A DNA stretch of 64,000 bases, from NCBI RefSeq assembly GCF_000148995.1, contig NZ_GL538352.1, positions 1,195,178 to 1,259,177 of the forward strand, given 5' to 3'. The notes under the pieces were generated by a model that saw nothing but the letters and a program-made list of their open reading frames with translations, was not told the DNA's origin and ran no database searches. Each line of letters starts with the position of its first letter. The stretch's first letter is position 1. The stretch is from Listeria grayi DSM 20601. GTDB taxonomy: Bacteria; Bacillota; Bacilli; Lactobacillales; Listeriaceae. The position numbers and the translations under genes were made by a program. Shown piece after piece: positions 46,815 to 57,781 of the stretch.

Positions 46815-47883
46815 TTATACATGTTTTCTTCTTCGGATCAGAACCGCACCTGCAATCAGTGCGCTTAGACCTGCCAGTATATAGATGGCTGAATCCATCC
46901 ATACATCTCCTGTGGAAGGTAAATGGATTTTTTCCGGATCATTTTTTTGATTCTTAGGCGTATTTTTATAATTTTTCTTTGGCGTTTTCTTGGTTGGCTT
47001 TGCCTTCTTATCCCCTTGTTTATCTGGTTTCTTAGGTACAGAAGGTTTATTCTTATCACTTGCTTTCTTATATACATAAACGACAGTTTGTTCTTTTGCA
47101 GTGAATTTCCCTTCGGCATTGCTTGGAGCAGCCACAAGTTTCCAACCAGCAATGTTTTTCGCCGTTGTTTCATATGGAGTGTCTAATTTTCCGCTTAATT
47201 TTTTGCTTGGTGCTAACTCGTTACCTTTTTCGTCTTCATATTTTACTGTTACTGCCGCTCCGTTTGCTTTTTCGTAAACGTATGTCACGGTCTGTTCTTT
47301 ATCCGTGAAAGTACCTTGCGCATTGCTTGGAGTCGTTTTCACCGTCCAACCGACGATGTTTTTCGCCGTTGTTTCATATGGAGCATCTAATTTTCCGCTC
47401 AATTTTTCGTTCGGTGCCAGCTCGTTACCTTTGTCGTCTTCGTATTTCACTGTTACTGACGCGCCGTCTGCTTTTTCGTAAACATACGTTACGGTCTGTT
47501 CTTTATCCGTGAAAACACCTTGTGCATTGTTTGGAGTCGTTTTCACTGTCCAACCGGCGATATTTTTCGCCGTTGTTTCGTATGGAGCATCTAGTTTTCC
47601 GCTCCGTTTTTCGCTCGGTGCCAGCTCGTTACCTTTGTCGTCTTCGTATTTCACTGTTACTGACGCGCCATCTGCTTTTTCGTAAACGTATGTCACAGTC
47701 TGTTCTTTATCCGTGAAAGTACCTTGTGCATTGTTTGGAGTCGTTTTCACTGTCCAACCGGCAATGTTTTTCGCTGTTGTTTCGTATGGAGCGTCTAGTT
47801 TTCCGCTCAGTTTCTCACTCGGTGCTAGCTCATTACCTTTTTCGTCTTCATATTTCACTGTTACTGACGCTCCGTCTGCTTTT
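46815..47883 (-). pseudogene. 3' half of an LPXTG surface protein with MucBP repeats
   Basis: The frame is open from the IS boundary (47883) to a stop at 46815 with no real start codon. It holds about four-and-a-half MucBP repeats of 68 residues (204 bp), e.g. VKYEDEKGNELAPSEKLSG. The first three are nearly identical and the last is diverged (WKLVAAPSNAEG). A Lys/Pro-rich wall-spanning segment, the sortase signal LPSTGD, a membrane segment and the RRRKHV tail follow. The 5' part (signal peptide and ligand domain) is missing. As it stands the gene cannot make an exported adhesin. Confidence 0.85.
47100..47880 (-). repeat. tandem MucBP repeats, 204-bp period
   Basis: Three near-identical 204-bp units and one diverged unit. 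The near identity at DNA level suggests recent unit expansion or gene conversion. Confidence 0.85.
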
Positions 47884-47906
47884 TGTAAAGGGCCATATTA
47901 AAATGT
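47884..47906 (+). repeat. IS21 left terminal inverted repeat
   Basis: TG followed by TAAAGGGCCATATTAAAATGT. It matches the right end at 22 of 23 positions. Confidence 0.88.
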
Positions 47907-47985
47907 AGGAAAAGGGCCATCGAAAATGTAGGTACATGACAAATCTGATATTCTTTTTCATGAAACTATCCAAGGAGAGTGAATC

Positions 47986-49211
47986 ATGAGAAAAGATGTC
48001 TTAGAAGGAGTGTTACTACACATTATGAATGAAATTCATCCTAATTTCGCAGCCCTTGCCAAACAATATAATTGTGATTATCGAACGGTTAAACGCTATT
48101 ATGAAGCTGGATTGACGGGGGATTTAGATAAGCTTAGAGAGAGAAAACCTTCGGTCCCTCCTTTGCTTCATGGTTTTGAAGAAATTATTCGTGATAAATT
48201 AGAATTAAATTGTTCGGCAGCTTCTATCTTTTATTTCTTAGGTAAAAAAGGTTATAAAGGGAGTTATACAACGATTAAACGTTATTGTCGTAAATACCGG
48301 GAAGAAAAAGTACAAAAAGCAACGATTCGTATTGAGACCACACCCGGTCTTTCTGCTCAAGTAGATTGGAAAGAAAACGTTAAAATGGTTAGCCGAGACG
48401 GTGAAGTGTTTTATTTCAATATTTTTCTCTATATTCTTGGTTACTCAAGAATGAAGTACTTAGAGCTCACTTTTGATCGAACACAACCGACGGTTTTTCA
48501 GTGTTTAGTCAATGCCTTTGAATATTGCGGAAACGGTATTCCTCAAGAAATTTGGTTTGACAATATGAAAACCGTTGTCGACCGTAGTAAGAGTCAATTC
48601 ACACAAACTGTTTTCAATGAAAAATTCCGGCAATTTGCGAAAGATGCTGGATTCCATCCGATTGCTTGTCGTCCTTTTAGACCCCAAACAAAAGGGAAAG
48701 TGGAAGCATTAGCCCGAACAGTTGAGCGTTTAATGGTCTTTAATTATGAATTTACAGATGTACAAGAGTTAAAACAGATCATATATGAATTGATGCAGAT
48801 CTGAATGGCTCCGTCTCACAAGCCATCCACAACAAACCGACGGTTTTACTAAAGGAAGAGCTTCCCATACTAGCTCCCATCCATCGTTTAGAATTGCTCA
48901 GCTATGTTTCTAGAAATAAACGTCTACTGAGAAAGGTATCGATGGAGTCCATGGTTCAATATCAAAATGCTAAATATTCTGTTCCTGTTAAATATATTGG
49001 GAAAGAAGTGACGTTAGATATTCGTAGGGACAATCTATTTGTTTGGTATGGGGATAAATGTATTCGAACCCATCCTATAAGTGAAAAAGCGCTTAATTAT
49101 CAACGCGAAGACTCGCTTGAAATTTTGCGTTCCGATGTATTTAAATATTTAGAAGATGAAGAATTAGAGCGATTTGTCGATGATAATTTACATGCATATG
49201 ACGATCTATAA
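47986..49211 (+). pseudogene. istA: IstA transposase, frameshifted
   Basis: Residues 1-272 read in one frame: N-terminal HTH (FAALAKQYNCDYRTVKRYYE), then the DDE core with the first Asp in SAQVDWKENV, the second in WFDNMKTVVD, and Glu in GKVEALARTVERL. At about 48798-48804 the frame hits TGA. The next frame continues without a gap (DLNGSVSQAIHNKPTV...) to 49211. One base has been lost or two gained near GATGCAGATCTG. No slippery heptamer is evident, so this copy is probably inactive. Confidence 0.85.
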
Positions 49212-49221
49212 GGAGGAAATG

Positions 49222-49977
49222 ATGTCCCATTACCATCAATTGTTAAATCAACTAAACGAATTGAATTTATCTTGCATGAAAGAAAATCTACCTGCCCATT
49301 TAGATGAGGTTGCCAAAAGTGATAAATCGCTTGTAGACTCTTTATTCGAGCTCACCCAACAAGAAATTAGTTATCGTAAAAAAGAAAGTCAAAAAAAGGT
49401 ATTAAAGCGTGCAATGTTCCCCTACCACAAACGACTCCATGATTTCAATTTTGATTTTCAACCAAGGATAAAAAAGAAGGAAATGCAGGATTTATTAACA
49501 TTACGCTTTTTAGACACATATGACAATATTCTCTTTATTGGAAATAGTGGTGTTGGAAAGACCCATTTAGCCGTTTCAATTGGATTAGAATGTATCGATC
49601 GTGGTTTAAGTTGTTTGTTCATTACGAGCACTGAATTAGTGAATCGTTTGATCCGCGCTCACAAGCGCGGAACTAGCGAAACGATGCTAAAAAAATATTC
49701 GGGTTATTCGGTGTTGATTATCGACGAAGTCGGCTATTTACCTTTCTCCAAAGAAGGTTCCAACTTACTTTTTCAGCTGATTAATATGCGGTATGAAAGA
49801 AAATCTACGATTGTTACAACCAATATCCCACTATCCCAGTGGTCCGAAATATTTGGAAACAAGAAGCTTACCAACGCGCTACTGGACCGGTTGGTCCATC
49901 ACTCTAAATTGATCCAAATTACGGGGCCCTCTTATAGAATGAAGAGTTATAGCGAAAACAAAGAGGTGAAATCGTAA
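49222..49977 (+). CDS. istB: IstB helper ATPase of IS21 family
   Basis: 251 residues from the ATG at 49222, five bases after AAGGAGG. AAA+ ATPase with Walker A FIGNSGVGKTHLA and Walker B VLIIDEVGYLP, then TTNIPLSQW and DRLVHHS. It assists IstA in target choice. The ribosome site overlaps the istA stop, so the two are coupled. Intact. Confidence 0.94.
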   Translation: MSHYHQLLNQLNELNLSCMKENLPAHLDEVAKSDKSLVDSLFELTQQEISYRKKESQKKVLKRAMFPYHKRLHDFNFDFQPRIKKKEMQDLLTLRFLDTYDNILFIGNSGVGKTHLAVSIGLECIDRGLSCLFITSTELVNRLIRAHKRGTSETMLKKYSGYSVLIIDEVGYLPFSKEGSNLLFQLINMRYERKSTIVTTNIPLSQWSEIFGNKKLTNALLDRLVHHSKLIQITGPSYRMKSYSENKEVKS

Positions 49978-50023
49978 AAACGTTTAAACGATTTTCACCT
50001 ACATTTTCAGTGGCCTAAAACCA

Positions 50024-50046
50024 ACATTTTAATATGGCCCTTGACA
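50024..50046 (-). repeat. IS21 right terminal inverted repeat
   Basis: Reads (minus strand) TGTCAAGGGCCATATTAAAA then TGT. Its outer end forms TTGACA, a -35-like hexamer facing out of the element. Confidence 0.88.
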
Positions 50047-50081
50047 GTATTATTAGGGTGTATGAAAAAGGGGTGCTAAAA

Positions 50082-50681
50082 ATGATAGTTGGTTATGCAA
50101 GAGTTTCGACCATTGATCAAAATTTAGATAGGCAAATTGAAAATTTGCAATCTTTTGGTGCTGAGAAAATTTTCACAGAAAAACAATCAGGTAAATCTAT
50201 AGAAAACAGACCTGTTTTTCAAGAAGTATTAAATTTTTTAAGAATGGGAGATCGTTTAATTGTTGAATCTATTGATAGACTAGGAAGAAATTACGAGGAA
50301 ATAATTCAAACAGTTAATTACTTAAAAGATAAAGAAGTTCAGCTCATGATAACGAGTTTACCTATGATGAATGAAGTCATTGGAAATCCACTACTAGATA
50401 AATTTATGAAAGATTTAATTATTCAAATTTTAGCAATGATTTCAGAACAAGAAAGAAATGAAAGTAAACGTCGACAAGCTCAAGGGATTCAAGTCGCCAA
50501 AGAAAAAGGTATATATAAAGGGAGACCTGTTCTGTATTCTCCCAATGCTAAAGACCCACAAAAGCGTTTAGTTTATTACCGAGTTGTTGAATTACTTGAA
50601 CAGGGTAAATCTATAAGTACTATAGCTAAAGAAGTTGGTATTACACGTCAAACTATATATAGAATAAAAAATAGTAAATAA
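50082..50681 (+). CDS. serine recombinase (resolvase/invertase)
   Basis: 199 residues from the ATG at 50082 (AAGGGGTG upstream); the frame that begins at 50034 starts inside the IS end. N-terminal catalytic domain with [16 protein letters not shown] (Ser nucleophile), [16 protein letters not shown], and a C-terminal HTH ([18 protein letters not shown]). It resembles Tn552/BinR-type resolvases of staphylococcal plasmids. AT-rich, unlike its chromosomal neighbours, as are the ars genes that follow. Confidence 0.92.
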   Translation: MIVGYARVSTIDQNLDRQIENLQSFGAEKIFTEKQSGKSIENRPVFQEVLNFLRMGDRLIVESIDRLGRNYEEIIQTVNYLKDKEVQLMITSLPMMNEVIGNPLLDKFMKDLIIQILAMISEQERNESKRRQAQGIQVAKEKGIYKGRPVLYSPNAKDPQKRLVYYRVVELLEQGKSISTIAKEVGITRQTIYRIKNSK

Positions 50682-50697
50682 AATAACATAGACAACA

Positions 50698-50709
50698 ATC
50701 TATATAGAT
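50698..50709 (+). promoter_or_regulatory. candidate ArsR operator
   Basis: ATCTATATAGAT is a perfect 12-base palindrome, followed three bases later by a further AATCTATT half-site, 32 bases upstream of arsR. Confidence 0.5.
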
Positions 50710-50741
50710 GTTAATCTATTTAATGTCTAGGAGGTTTATTC

Positions 50742-52345
<1,604 letters not shown>

Positions 52346-52362
52346 GAAAAGGGGCTTTAATT

Positions 52363-52758
52363 ATGGATAAGAAAACAATTTATTTTATATGTACAGGAAA
52401 CTCTTGTCGTAGCCAAATGGCTGAAGGTTGGGGAAAGGAAATATTGGGTGAAGGTTGGAATGTCTATTCTGCTGGTATTGAAACACATGGTGTTAATCCT
52501 AAAGCAATAGAAGCTATGAAAGAAGTAGATATTGATATATCAAACCATACGTCAGACTTGATTGATAATGATATTTTAAAACAATCAGATTTGGTCGTAA
52601 CGTTATGTAGTGATGCAGACGATAATTGTCCTATTTTACCACCAAACGTTAAAAAAGAGCATTGGGGTTTTGATGATCCAGCAGGTAAAGAATGGTCAGA
52701 ATTCCAACGTGTTAGAGACGAGATTAAATTAGCTATAGAAAAGTTTAAATTGAGATAA
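52363..52758 (+). CDS. arsC: ArsC arsenate reductase, thioredoxin type
   Basis: 131 residues. The low-molecular-weight phosphatase loop [13 protein letters not shown] has Cys10, with the redox pair in [16 protein letters not shown] (Cys82/Cys89). This is the pI258-type enzyme that reduces arsenate with thioredoxin. It lies 17 bases after arsB and ends in a terminator. Confidence 0.96.
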   Translation: MDKKTIYFICTGNSCRSQMAEGWGKEILGEGWNVYSAGIETHGVNPKAIEAMKEVDIDISNHTSDLIDNDILKQSDLVVTLCSDADDNCPILPPNVKKEHWGFDDPAGKEWSEFQRVRDEIKLAIEKFKLR

Positions 52759-52762
52759 TCAT

Positions 52763-52796
52763 AAACACCTCTTATTTAGTTAATAAGAGGTGTTTT
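52763..52796 (+). terminator. ars operon terminator
   Basis: Perfect 14-pair stem AAACACCTCTTATT / AATAAGAGGTGTTT with a T run. Confidence 0.9.
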
Positions 52797-52847
52797 GCCA
52801 TTTAAAGAACAAAATTTGTGCCATATAACTCCAAAACTGACAACATA

Positions 52848-52875
52848 TTTACAATGTGTTCTTTTGTATTATAAT
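52848..52875 (+). promoter_or_regulatory. promoter of the DUF6157 gene
   Basis: TTTACA (52848-52853), a 16-base spacer, TATAAT (52870-52875). Confidence 0.65.
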
Positions 52876-52904
52876 AAAATAAAACAGGAAAGAAGGTGAA
52901 TACT

Positions 52905-53312
52905 GTGAGTTATGTTAATACATTTATCCGTATCTCCGAAGATTCTCCTGTAACAACAAGCAAAACGCCTGAGCAGTATAGGGGGAAAGAAACCGTGGCA
53001 ACACTGGAATATAAGCTGCTGCATGACCATCCTTATGCGTTCACTCAAGAAGATGTACAGTTTCAAACCCACCTGCTCAAAAATGATATTTCTACAACGG
53101 ATGAAAAAGCGTTGGCAACCCTTCGGACTGAATTCTTCTCTAAGCCGAAAGCATGTTTCCGCGCCTCGCCGCTACCGAAAAAATATGGCTGGGGACTTCA
53201 TTATGATGGAGCTGGGAAGATTGCGATTTATGGTGCCGAAACGGAAGCATATACACGTTTTCTCGCAGATGAAAATCTTCAACAGCTGAAAGGTATGAAA
53301 TCGCGCAGATAA
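52905..53312 (+). CDS. DUF6157 family protein
   Basis: 135 residues from the GTG at 52905 with GAAGGTGA upstream. The pattern YVNTFIRISEDSPVTTSKTP at the start, then YAFTQEDVQF and GWGLHYDGAGKIAIYG, fits DUF6157, a family without known function. It is the first chromosomal gene right of the arsenic island. Confidence 0.78.
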   Translation: MSYVNTFIRISEDSPVTTSKTPEQYRGKETVATLEYKLLHDHPYAFTQEDVQFQTHLLKNDISTTDEKALATLRTEFFSKPKACFRASPLPKKYGWGLHYDGAGKIAIYGAETEAYTRFLADENLQQLKGMKSRR

Positions 53313-53353
53313 AAAAACGAGGTCACTATCTAAAATTAGTGACCTCGTTTTTT
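53311..53353 (+). terminator. terminator between convergent genes
   Basis: Stem ACGAGGTCACTA / TAGTGACCTCGT with an 8-base loop, A run before and T run after; serves both directions. Confidence 0.9.
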
Positions 53354-53359
53354 GTAAAA

Positions 53360-54004
53360 TTATTTAAAAACAATATAGAAAATAATCGTTTGGTTACTGT
53401 GTCGCAGTGCTTTCTTACTGAAGATATCAGCTGCTTCACCATATGCACGCCCATCAGATGTCCATGTTTGGACGATATATTTTTTACCTAGTTTGATTTT
53501 CCCAGATGAGAAAGCATTGAATGAGGAAGCTGTGATGTTCTTATCCCCCCATTTAATTACAGGGAATTTGAAACTTTTCGATGTTTCAGCACTGTCTGTC
53601 TTAATAATTCTTATTTTTCCTTCACTCGGCAGTATGACATCATTCGTTTTAGAAAACATTCCCCAATCAAAAGCTCCATTCAAGCCTGCTTTTTCAACGC
53701 CAATTTGCATCAATAGCTCATGCTTTTTCCGCTTGTCCTTCTCATAATAATCGATATATGCCGAAATATATTTCGCCTTCGAATTAAATAAAATCTCTCC
53801 GCTAGAAGCAAACAACAGCGAAACTGGCCCTTCCACTTTTTTGTCCGCTACCTTTAAATGATCATCCGGAAGCCCGGCGATTTTATCTCCTTGAAATGGC
53901 CAGAAGTTCATGTGTTTGCAGTAGATCAGCGCAGCTAAAACAATAATAATGATGATGCTTCCAAGGACCACTATCCCGATTTTTCTCTTTTTATGTGATT
54001 TCAA
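53360..54004 (-). CDS. membrane-anchored uncharacterised protein
   Basis: 214 residues. A Lys-rich start and one membrane segment (about 9-28), the rest extracytoplasmic, beta-rich, with FDWGMFSKTNDVILPSEGK and a C-terminal YIVQTWTSDGRAYGEA. No family recognised. Monocistronic, with terminators on both sides. Confidence 0.65.
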   Translation of the reverse strand: MKSHKKRKIGIVVLGSIIIIIVLAALIYCKHMNFWPFQGDKIAGLPDDHLKVADKKVEGPVSLLFASSGEILFNSKAKYISAYIDYYEKDKRKKHELLMQIGVEKAGLNGAFDWGMFSKTNDVILPSEGKIRIIKTDSAETSKSFKFPVIKWGDKNITASSFNAFSSGKIKLGKKYIVQTWTSDGRAYGEAADIFSKKALRHSNQTIIFYIVFK

Positions 54005-54050
54005 TCCATTCTCCCCTTTTTTTCTCTATTATAACATTTCCCGGGTAATA

Positions 54051-54088
54051 AAAAAGGCTGATCCCTAATTAAGGATCAGCCTTTTTTT
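54051..54088 (-). terminator. terminator after mtlD
   Basis: Stem AAGGCTGATCC / GGATCAGCCTT with an 8-base AT loop and T runs on both strands. Confidence 0.9.
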
Positions 54089-55238
54089 ATGCTAATTGCT
54101 CATATGCTTCTTTCACATTCACAAACAAACGGGAATATGGTTCAATGCCGGTATATTTTGTGATTGCTTTATCTACGCCTTCTTCTTGAATCATTTTCTG
54201 CAAGGCAACCGCTTCTTCATCTTCGGGATTATCAAAATGAAGGGCTGCTGCGATCGCATCGATGAGTGCTTTCGGTGTTTCATGGAAAGCTTCTACATAT
54301 TGATTGGCAGGTTTCACGAAACGATCGTCGCCCCCGATCTTGCGGATTGGCGAACGTCCTACCCGTGTCACGTAGTCCGAGATGTTCGGGTTTTTGAAAC
54401 GTTTGATGATTTCTTCAATATAAGCTTGATGTTCTGTATGGGAGAATTGGAATTTCCGTTCTAAGAGCGCACCCGTTTCTTCTAGCGCACTGCGAACGGC
54501 AAACAGGATCTGTTCATTATGGATGGCAGATTCGATCGAGTCGATTTTACGCATGAAACCAAAATACGCTGTAACAGCATGGCCGGTATTGACGGTAAAG
54601 AGCTTCCGTTCGATATAAGGTGTTAAGTCATCTACAAAAGTAAGACCATCAATTTCCGGCAGATCAGCTACTTGTTTTGGACGTTCGACTTTCCACTCAT
54701 AAAACGGTTCTACTTTTACTGTCAGCGGATCATCATTCGTCTGATTAGGAACGATACGGTCTACCGCTGCATTTGGGAAAACGACATATTTATCGGCATA
54801 CTGCTTGGTTTCATCATCTAACTGCTCATACACTTTTTCTTTCAAAAATGCGGAGCCACCGATCATATTCTCACAAGCGATGACAAGTAACACATGTTCA
54901 TTGCCGACGCGTTTTTGGATTCCTGCCGCTAATGATTTAGCAATGATCGCCAGTACATTCGGTCCAACTGCGGTAGTGACTATATTTGTAGAAGCGATCG
55001 TATCGATCAATGCTGCTGCTTCATTCGCACTGTGCAATGCCGTTACACCAGAAACAGGAATTACTTCTTCTGCTTCGTCGGCAAGTACGACTTCATAGCT
55101 TTGTCTTTTTTTCAATTCATCGACTAATTGTTCATTGACATCTGCGAATACGACTTGGTAACCTGCTTTGGAAAGCAACAGACCGATAAAGCCACGGCCG
55201 ATGTTGCCTGCGCCGAAGTGCAATGCTTGCTCTGCCAT
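54087..55238 (-). CDS. mtlD: mannitol-1-phosphate 5-dehydrogenase
   Basis: 383 residues, full length. Rossmann loop HFGAGNIGRGFIG at 7-19; the conserved Lys-x5-His catalytic region is in RKLFTVNTGHAVTAYFG. It oxidises mannitol-1-P to fructose-6-P with NAD. Its ATG overlaps the mtlF stop (TAATG). Confidence 0.96.
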   Translation of the reverse strand: MAEQALHFGAGNIGRGFIGLLLSKAGYQVVFADVNEQLVDELKKRQSYEVVLADEAEEVIPVSGVTALHSANEAAALIDTIASTNIVTTAVGPNVLAIIAKSLAAGIQKRVGNEHVLLVIACENMIGGSAFLKEKVYEQLDDETKQYADKYVVFPNAAVDRIVPNQTNDDPLTVKVEPFYEWKVERPKQVADLPEIDGLTFVDDLTPYIERKLFTVNTGHAVTAYFGFMRKIDSIESAIHNEQILFAVRSALEETGALLERKFQFSHTEHQAYIEEIIKRFKNPNISDYVTRVGRSPIRKIGGDDRFVKPANQYVEAFHETPKALIDAIAAALHFDNPEDEEAVALQKMIQEEGVDKAITKYTGIEPYSRLFVNVKEAYEQLA

Positions 55239-55666
55239 TATAGGTCACTTCCTTCAAAAAGATCGATGACTGCTTGTGCAGACTTTGCGTGGATGATTTC
55301 TGCAACATTCTCCTCTTCTGAGCAAACGATCGCGATGTTGGACAATACATCTAAATGTTCACCGTCAGCGCCGGCAATACCGATCACGACTTTCACTTCA
55401 TTTCCGTCAAAATCCACGCCTTCCGGTACCTGGATGATAACGATCCCCGATTCATTGATCAGCTCGTTGCTTCCTTCTGTACCATGCGGGATCGCTACTT
55501 GATTCCCAATAAAAGTGGACGTCAAAGCATCGCGTTCGATCATTTTTTCGATATAAGCAGTTTGGACATAGCCTTGTTCTACTAATAATTCCCCTGCAAA
55601 ACGGATCGCTGCTTCTTTATCTGCAAATGTTTGGTTCAATTTAATGTCTGTTTGTTTTAATTCCAT
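55238..55666 (-). CDS. mtlF: mannitol-specific PTS EIIA
   Basis: 142 residues from the ATG at 55666 (TTGGAGGAATTAACC before it). The phospho-His is in QVAIPHGTEGS. It carries phosphate to MtlA. Fructose/mannitol-type EIIA family. Confidence 0.94.
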   Translation of the reverse strand: MELKQTDIKLNQTFADKEAAIRFAGELLVEQGYVQTAYIEKMIERDALTSTFIGNQVAIPHGTEGSNELINESGIVIIQVPEGVDFDGNEVKVVIGIAGADGEHLDVLSNIAIVCSEEENVAEIIHAKSAQAVIDLFEGSDL

Positions 55667-55683
55667 GGTTAATTCCTCCAATA

Positions 55684-57759
55684 CTAGGCATTCAGAAACT
55701 GGTTCAGCTTTTGAATGATGAAACTTGTGATCAAACTGCTGTCTGCGGATTCCAAGATGCGTGTCGTCTGTTCGCTTTCGATCAGCATCGCGCTGATATA
55801 GCTCATAACTTCTAACCCTTGCTGCGCGAACTTTTCCGGTGCAAGTAATACAACAAAAGTACTTGCGTCCATGTTGTCTCCGCCCATCGCAGGGACAGTC
55901 ATTTTATTCTCTAATGGGAAAATTTGAAAAATCGGCGTCTTCACTTCGGAATTACGGGCGTGAAAGAGTGCTAAATTGGTTCCCGTGATCCCGAACCCGC
56001 TCCACTTCTCTCTGGAAAGCAATGATTTGATAAGCATTTCCACATTCATTTCTCGATCCTTTTCCATGATCCGCATACATAATGCCCGAAGTGTATCTTC
56101 CAGATCCGAGCTGTTTCCTTCGATCCGCGAAACTTGGAAGTTATTTAAAAGATCAATGATGGTGGAAATATAATACTGTTTATTTTCCAGTCGGTGGACG
56201 GTTTCTAAGATCGTAGTCTGCCGATTGATCTCTTCTTCGTCTGCATGACGGTGATAGTTTGCCTGCTTTTCATTCAGAAAGACTTCAATCTCCGAAACTT
56301 CCCGCTCCGTCAACATTGGTGAAACGAAAAAGTAGGGGAAATCGACATTTCCAAGGTCGATCGTAGAAATGATCACGTCATAGTTTTCTTTTTTCATTTG
56401 CAACGGCAATTCAAAGAGCGAGACCGTCTGCAGCTTTTTCAGTGCTGGAATTGCTTGCCTTAGCCTTGTGACCAACATTCTGGAAGTACCGATCCCGCTG
56501 GCACAGACTACGATGCCTGAATAAACTTTTTCCTCATTGCCTTGTAGGATCGCCGCACCGAAATGCAGGACAAGATATCCGATTTCTTCGTCCGGGACGT
56601 TACCGCTTTGATAAATTTCTGTAAATGCTGCTTTGACAATGTCAAACAGCTCAGGATAGTCCTGTTTGATCGATTTGACTAATGGATTGTGGATACGCAT
56701 ATTTTCATGTAAACGTCTCAGTGTGGGCCTTAGATGTGCTGTCAGACCTTTTAGCAACGTTTGTTGGTCTAAACGACGGTCGATCTTTGCTTCTACGCTT
56801 GTGATCAGCTGCTTGGCAACGGTCACCGCTTGGATATGTTCATTACCTGTAAAATCGCCGCTGTCATAATGGAGCGCCTTTGCTCCGCGGATATGCATCG
56901 TTACCAGTCCCGCTTCCCCGTCCGGAACAACATCTGCTTCCATTTCCAAACATTCGGCAATGATCTCTTTCGCTGTTTGAAATTCCGGATAGCGTTTTGC
57001 ATTTTCATTCCGTAGCTCATAAATAAAATGTCCGGCAAGCATCCGATCGATCGAAATAACGATATGGATCACTAAACTGATATAGGCATCATCCGTGATC
57101 TGATACTCTAATTGCTGCCGCCAGTTGCGTAAGACTTTCTCGACCTTCTGGATCAGCTTACGGTCGATCAAATGCAGCAACCGCTCGGAAGCTGCTTGCT
57201 TTGCTCCCTCTTCCTCCGGCTGTTCCTGCATCAGACGAAATAGATTTGCTTCTGAAAACTGTTCCCCCAATAGATTCGTGAGCAATGTTCGTTTGGCGGT
57301 CTCCGTGCCGATAAGCCTAACGCCCGAGCCACGTTTCCGCTCGATTCGCACGGACTCATCCAGTTCTTCTTCCATTTTTGTTAAATCATTGCTTACGGTT
57401 GCTACCGTCACCCCTAAATCGTTTGCGAGCGCAATCAGTTTTACCGCTTCATCACTCTTCAAAATCGTTTTTAGTATATACTGCTGACGTTCTAGCGGCG
57501 TATATTCGTTATAAGAGAGATCTAATAACTGCCATTTGAAAGCCTGTTTATCGGCTTCATTACCCTCAATCGTGAGAATCGTATTTTCGCGCTGCAGTTC
57601 TAAATGGAATCCCTGCAGGGTCGTTTCGATCTCTTTCAGATCTCTTCTGATTGTTCGTTCGCTCACAGACATATAATCAGCTAGCGCGCTTGTTGTAATG
57701 GCTTCTTTTGACGTCAAGATATACTCCATGATCAATCTGGCGCGCGCTGACATATACAT
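55684..57759 (-). CDS. mtlR: mannitol operon activator MtlR
   Basis: 691 residues. Two HTH domains (MSVSERTIRRDL, DLGVTVATVSNDL), PRD1 and PRD2 (about 190-410; H in LRPTLRRLHENM), a EIIB-gat-like domain with Cys in VVCASGIGTSRML, and a C-terminal EIIA-like domain with His in LALFHARNSE. Domain order is that of MtlR. It lies between mtlA and mtlF, the Bacillus-stearothermophilus-like order. AAGGAGAG precedes the ATG. Confidence 0.93.
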   Translation of the reverse strand: MYMSARARLIMEYILTSKEAITTSALADYMSVSERTIRRDLKEIETTLQGFHLELQRENTILTIEGNEADKQAFKWQLLDLSYNEYTPLERQQYILKTILKSDEAVKLIALANDLGVTVATVSNDLTKMEEELDESVRIERKRGSGVRLIGTETAKRTLLTNLLGEQFSEANLFRLMQEQPEEEGAKQAASERLLHLIDRKLIQKVEKVLRNWRQQLEYQITDDAYISLVIHIVISIDRMLAGHFIYELRNENAKRYPEFQTAKEIIAECLEMEADVVPDGEAGLVTMHIRGAKALHYDSGDFTGNEHIQAVTVAKQLITSVEAKIDRRLDQQTLLKGLTAHLRPTLRRLHENMRIHNPLVKSIKQDYPELFDIVKAAFTEIYQSGNVPDEEIGYLVLHFGAAILQGNEEKVYSGIVVCASGIGTSRMLVTRLRQAIPALKKLQTVSLFELPLQMKKENYDVIISTIDLGNVDFPYFFVSPMLTEREVSEIEVFLNEKQANYHRHADEEEINRQTTILETVHRLENKQYYISTIIDLLNNFQVSRIEGNSSDLEDTLRALCMRIMEKDREMNVEMLIKSLLSREKWSGFGITGTNLALFHARNSEVKTPIFQIFPLENKMTVPAMGGDNMDASTFVVLLAPEKFAQQGLEVMSYISAMLIESEQTTRILESADSSLITSFIIQKLNQFLNA

Positions 57760-57781
57760 TTATATTCTCTCCTTCAATGAA

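Larger units (their letters stand above)
47884..50046 (+). mobile_element. IS21-family insertion sequence (2163 bp)
   Basis: Ends begin TG and finish CA as in IS21. The 23-base terminal repeats share AAGGGCCATATTAAAATGT and differ at one base. Each end has a second, inner copy (AAAGGGCCATCGAAAATGTAGG-type, here at about 47911-47932 left and 49998-50016 right, degenerate). istA and istB lie inside, plus strand. The flanks show no target duplication (CTTT left, GTAT right). The left flank is an adhesin gene and the right flank is unrelated DNA, so the element marks a rearrangement junction. Confidence 0.88.

Noticed and set aside
47123-47908. Repeated plus-strand frames of about 60-64 codons opposite the MucBP repeats
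   Set aside because: They are antisense shadows of the 204-bp repeats and repeat with the same period.
48801-48893. Programmed -1 frameshift in istA
   Set aside because: No X-XXY-YYZ slippery heptamer or downstream structure is evident at the break; simple mutation is preferred, though not proven.
50041-50066. Hybrid promoter formed by the IS right end (TTGACA) driving the resolvase
   Set aside because: No -10 lies at 16-18 bases; the nearest TAT-like hexamers give spacers that are too short.
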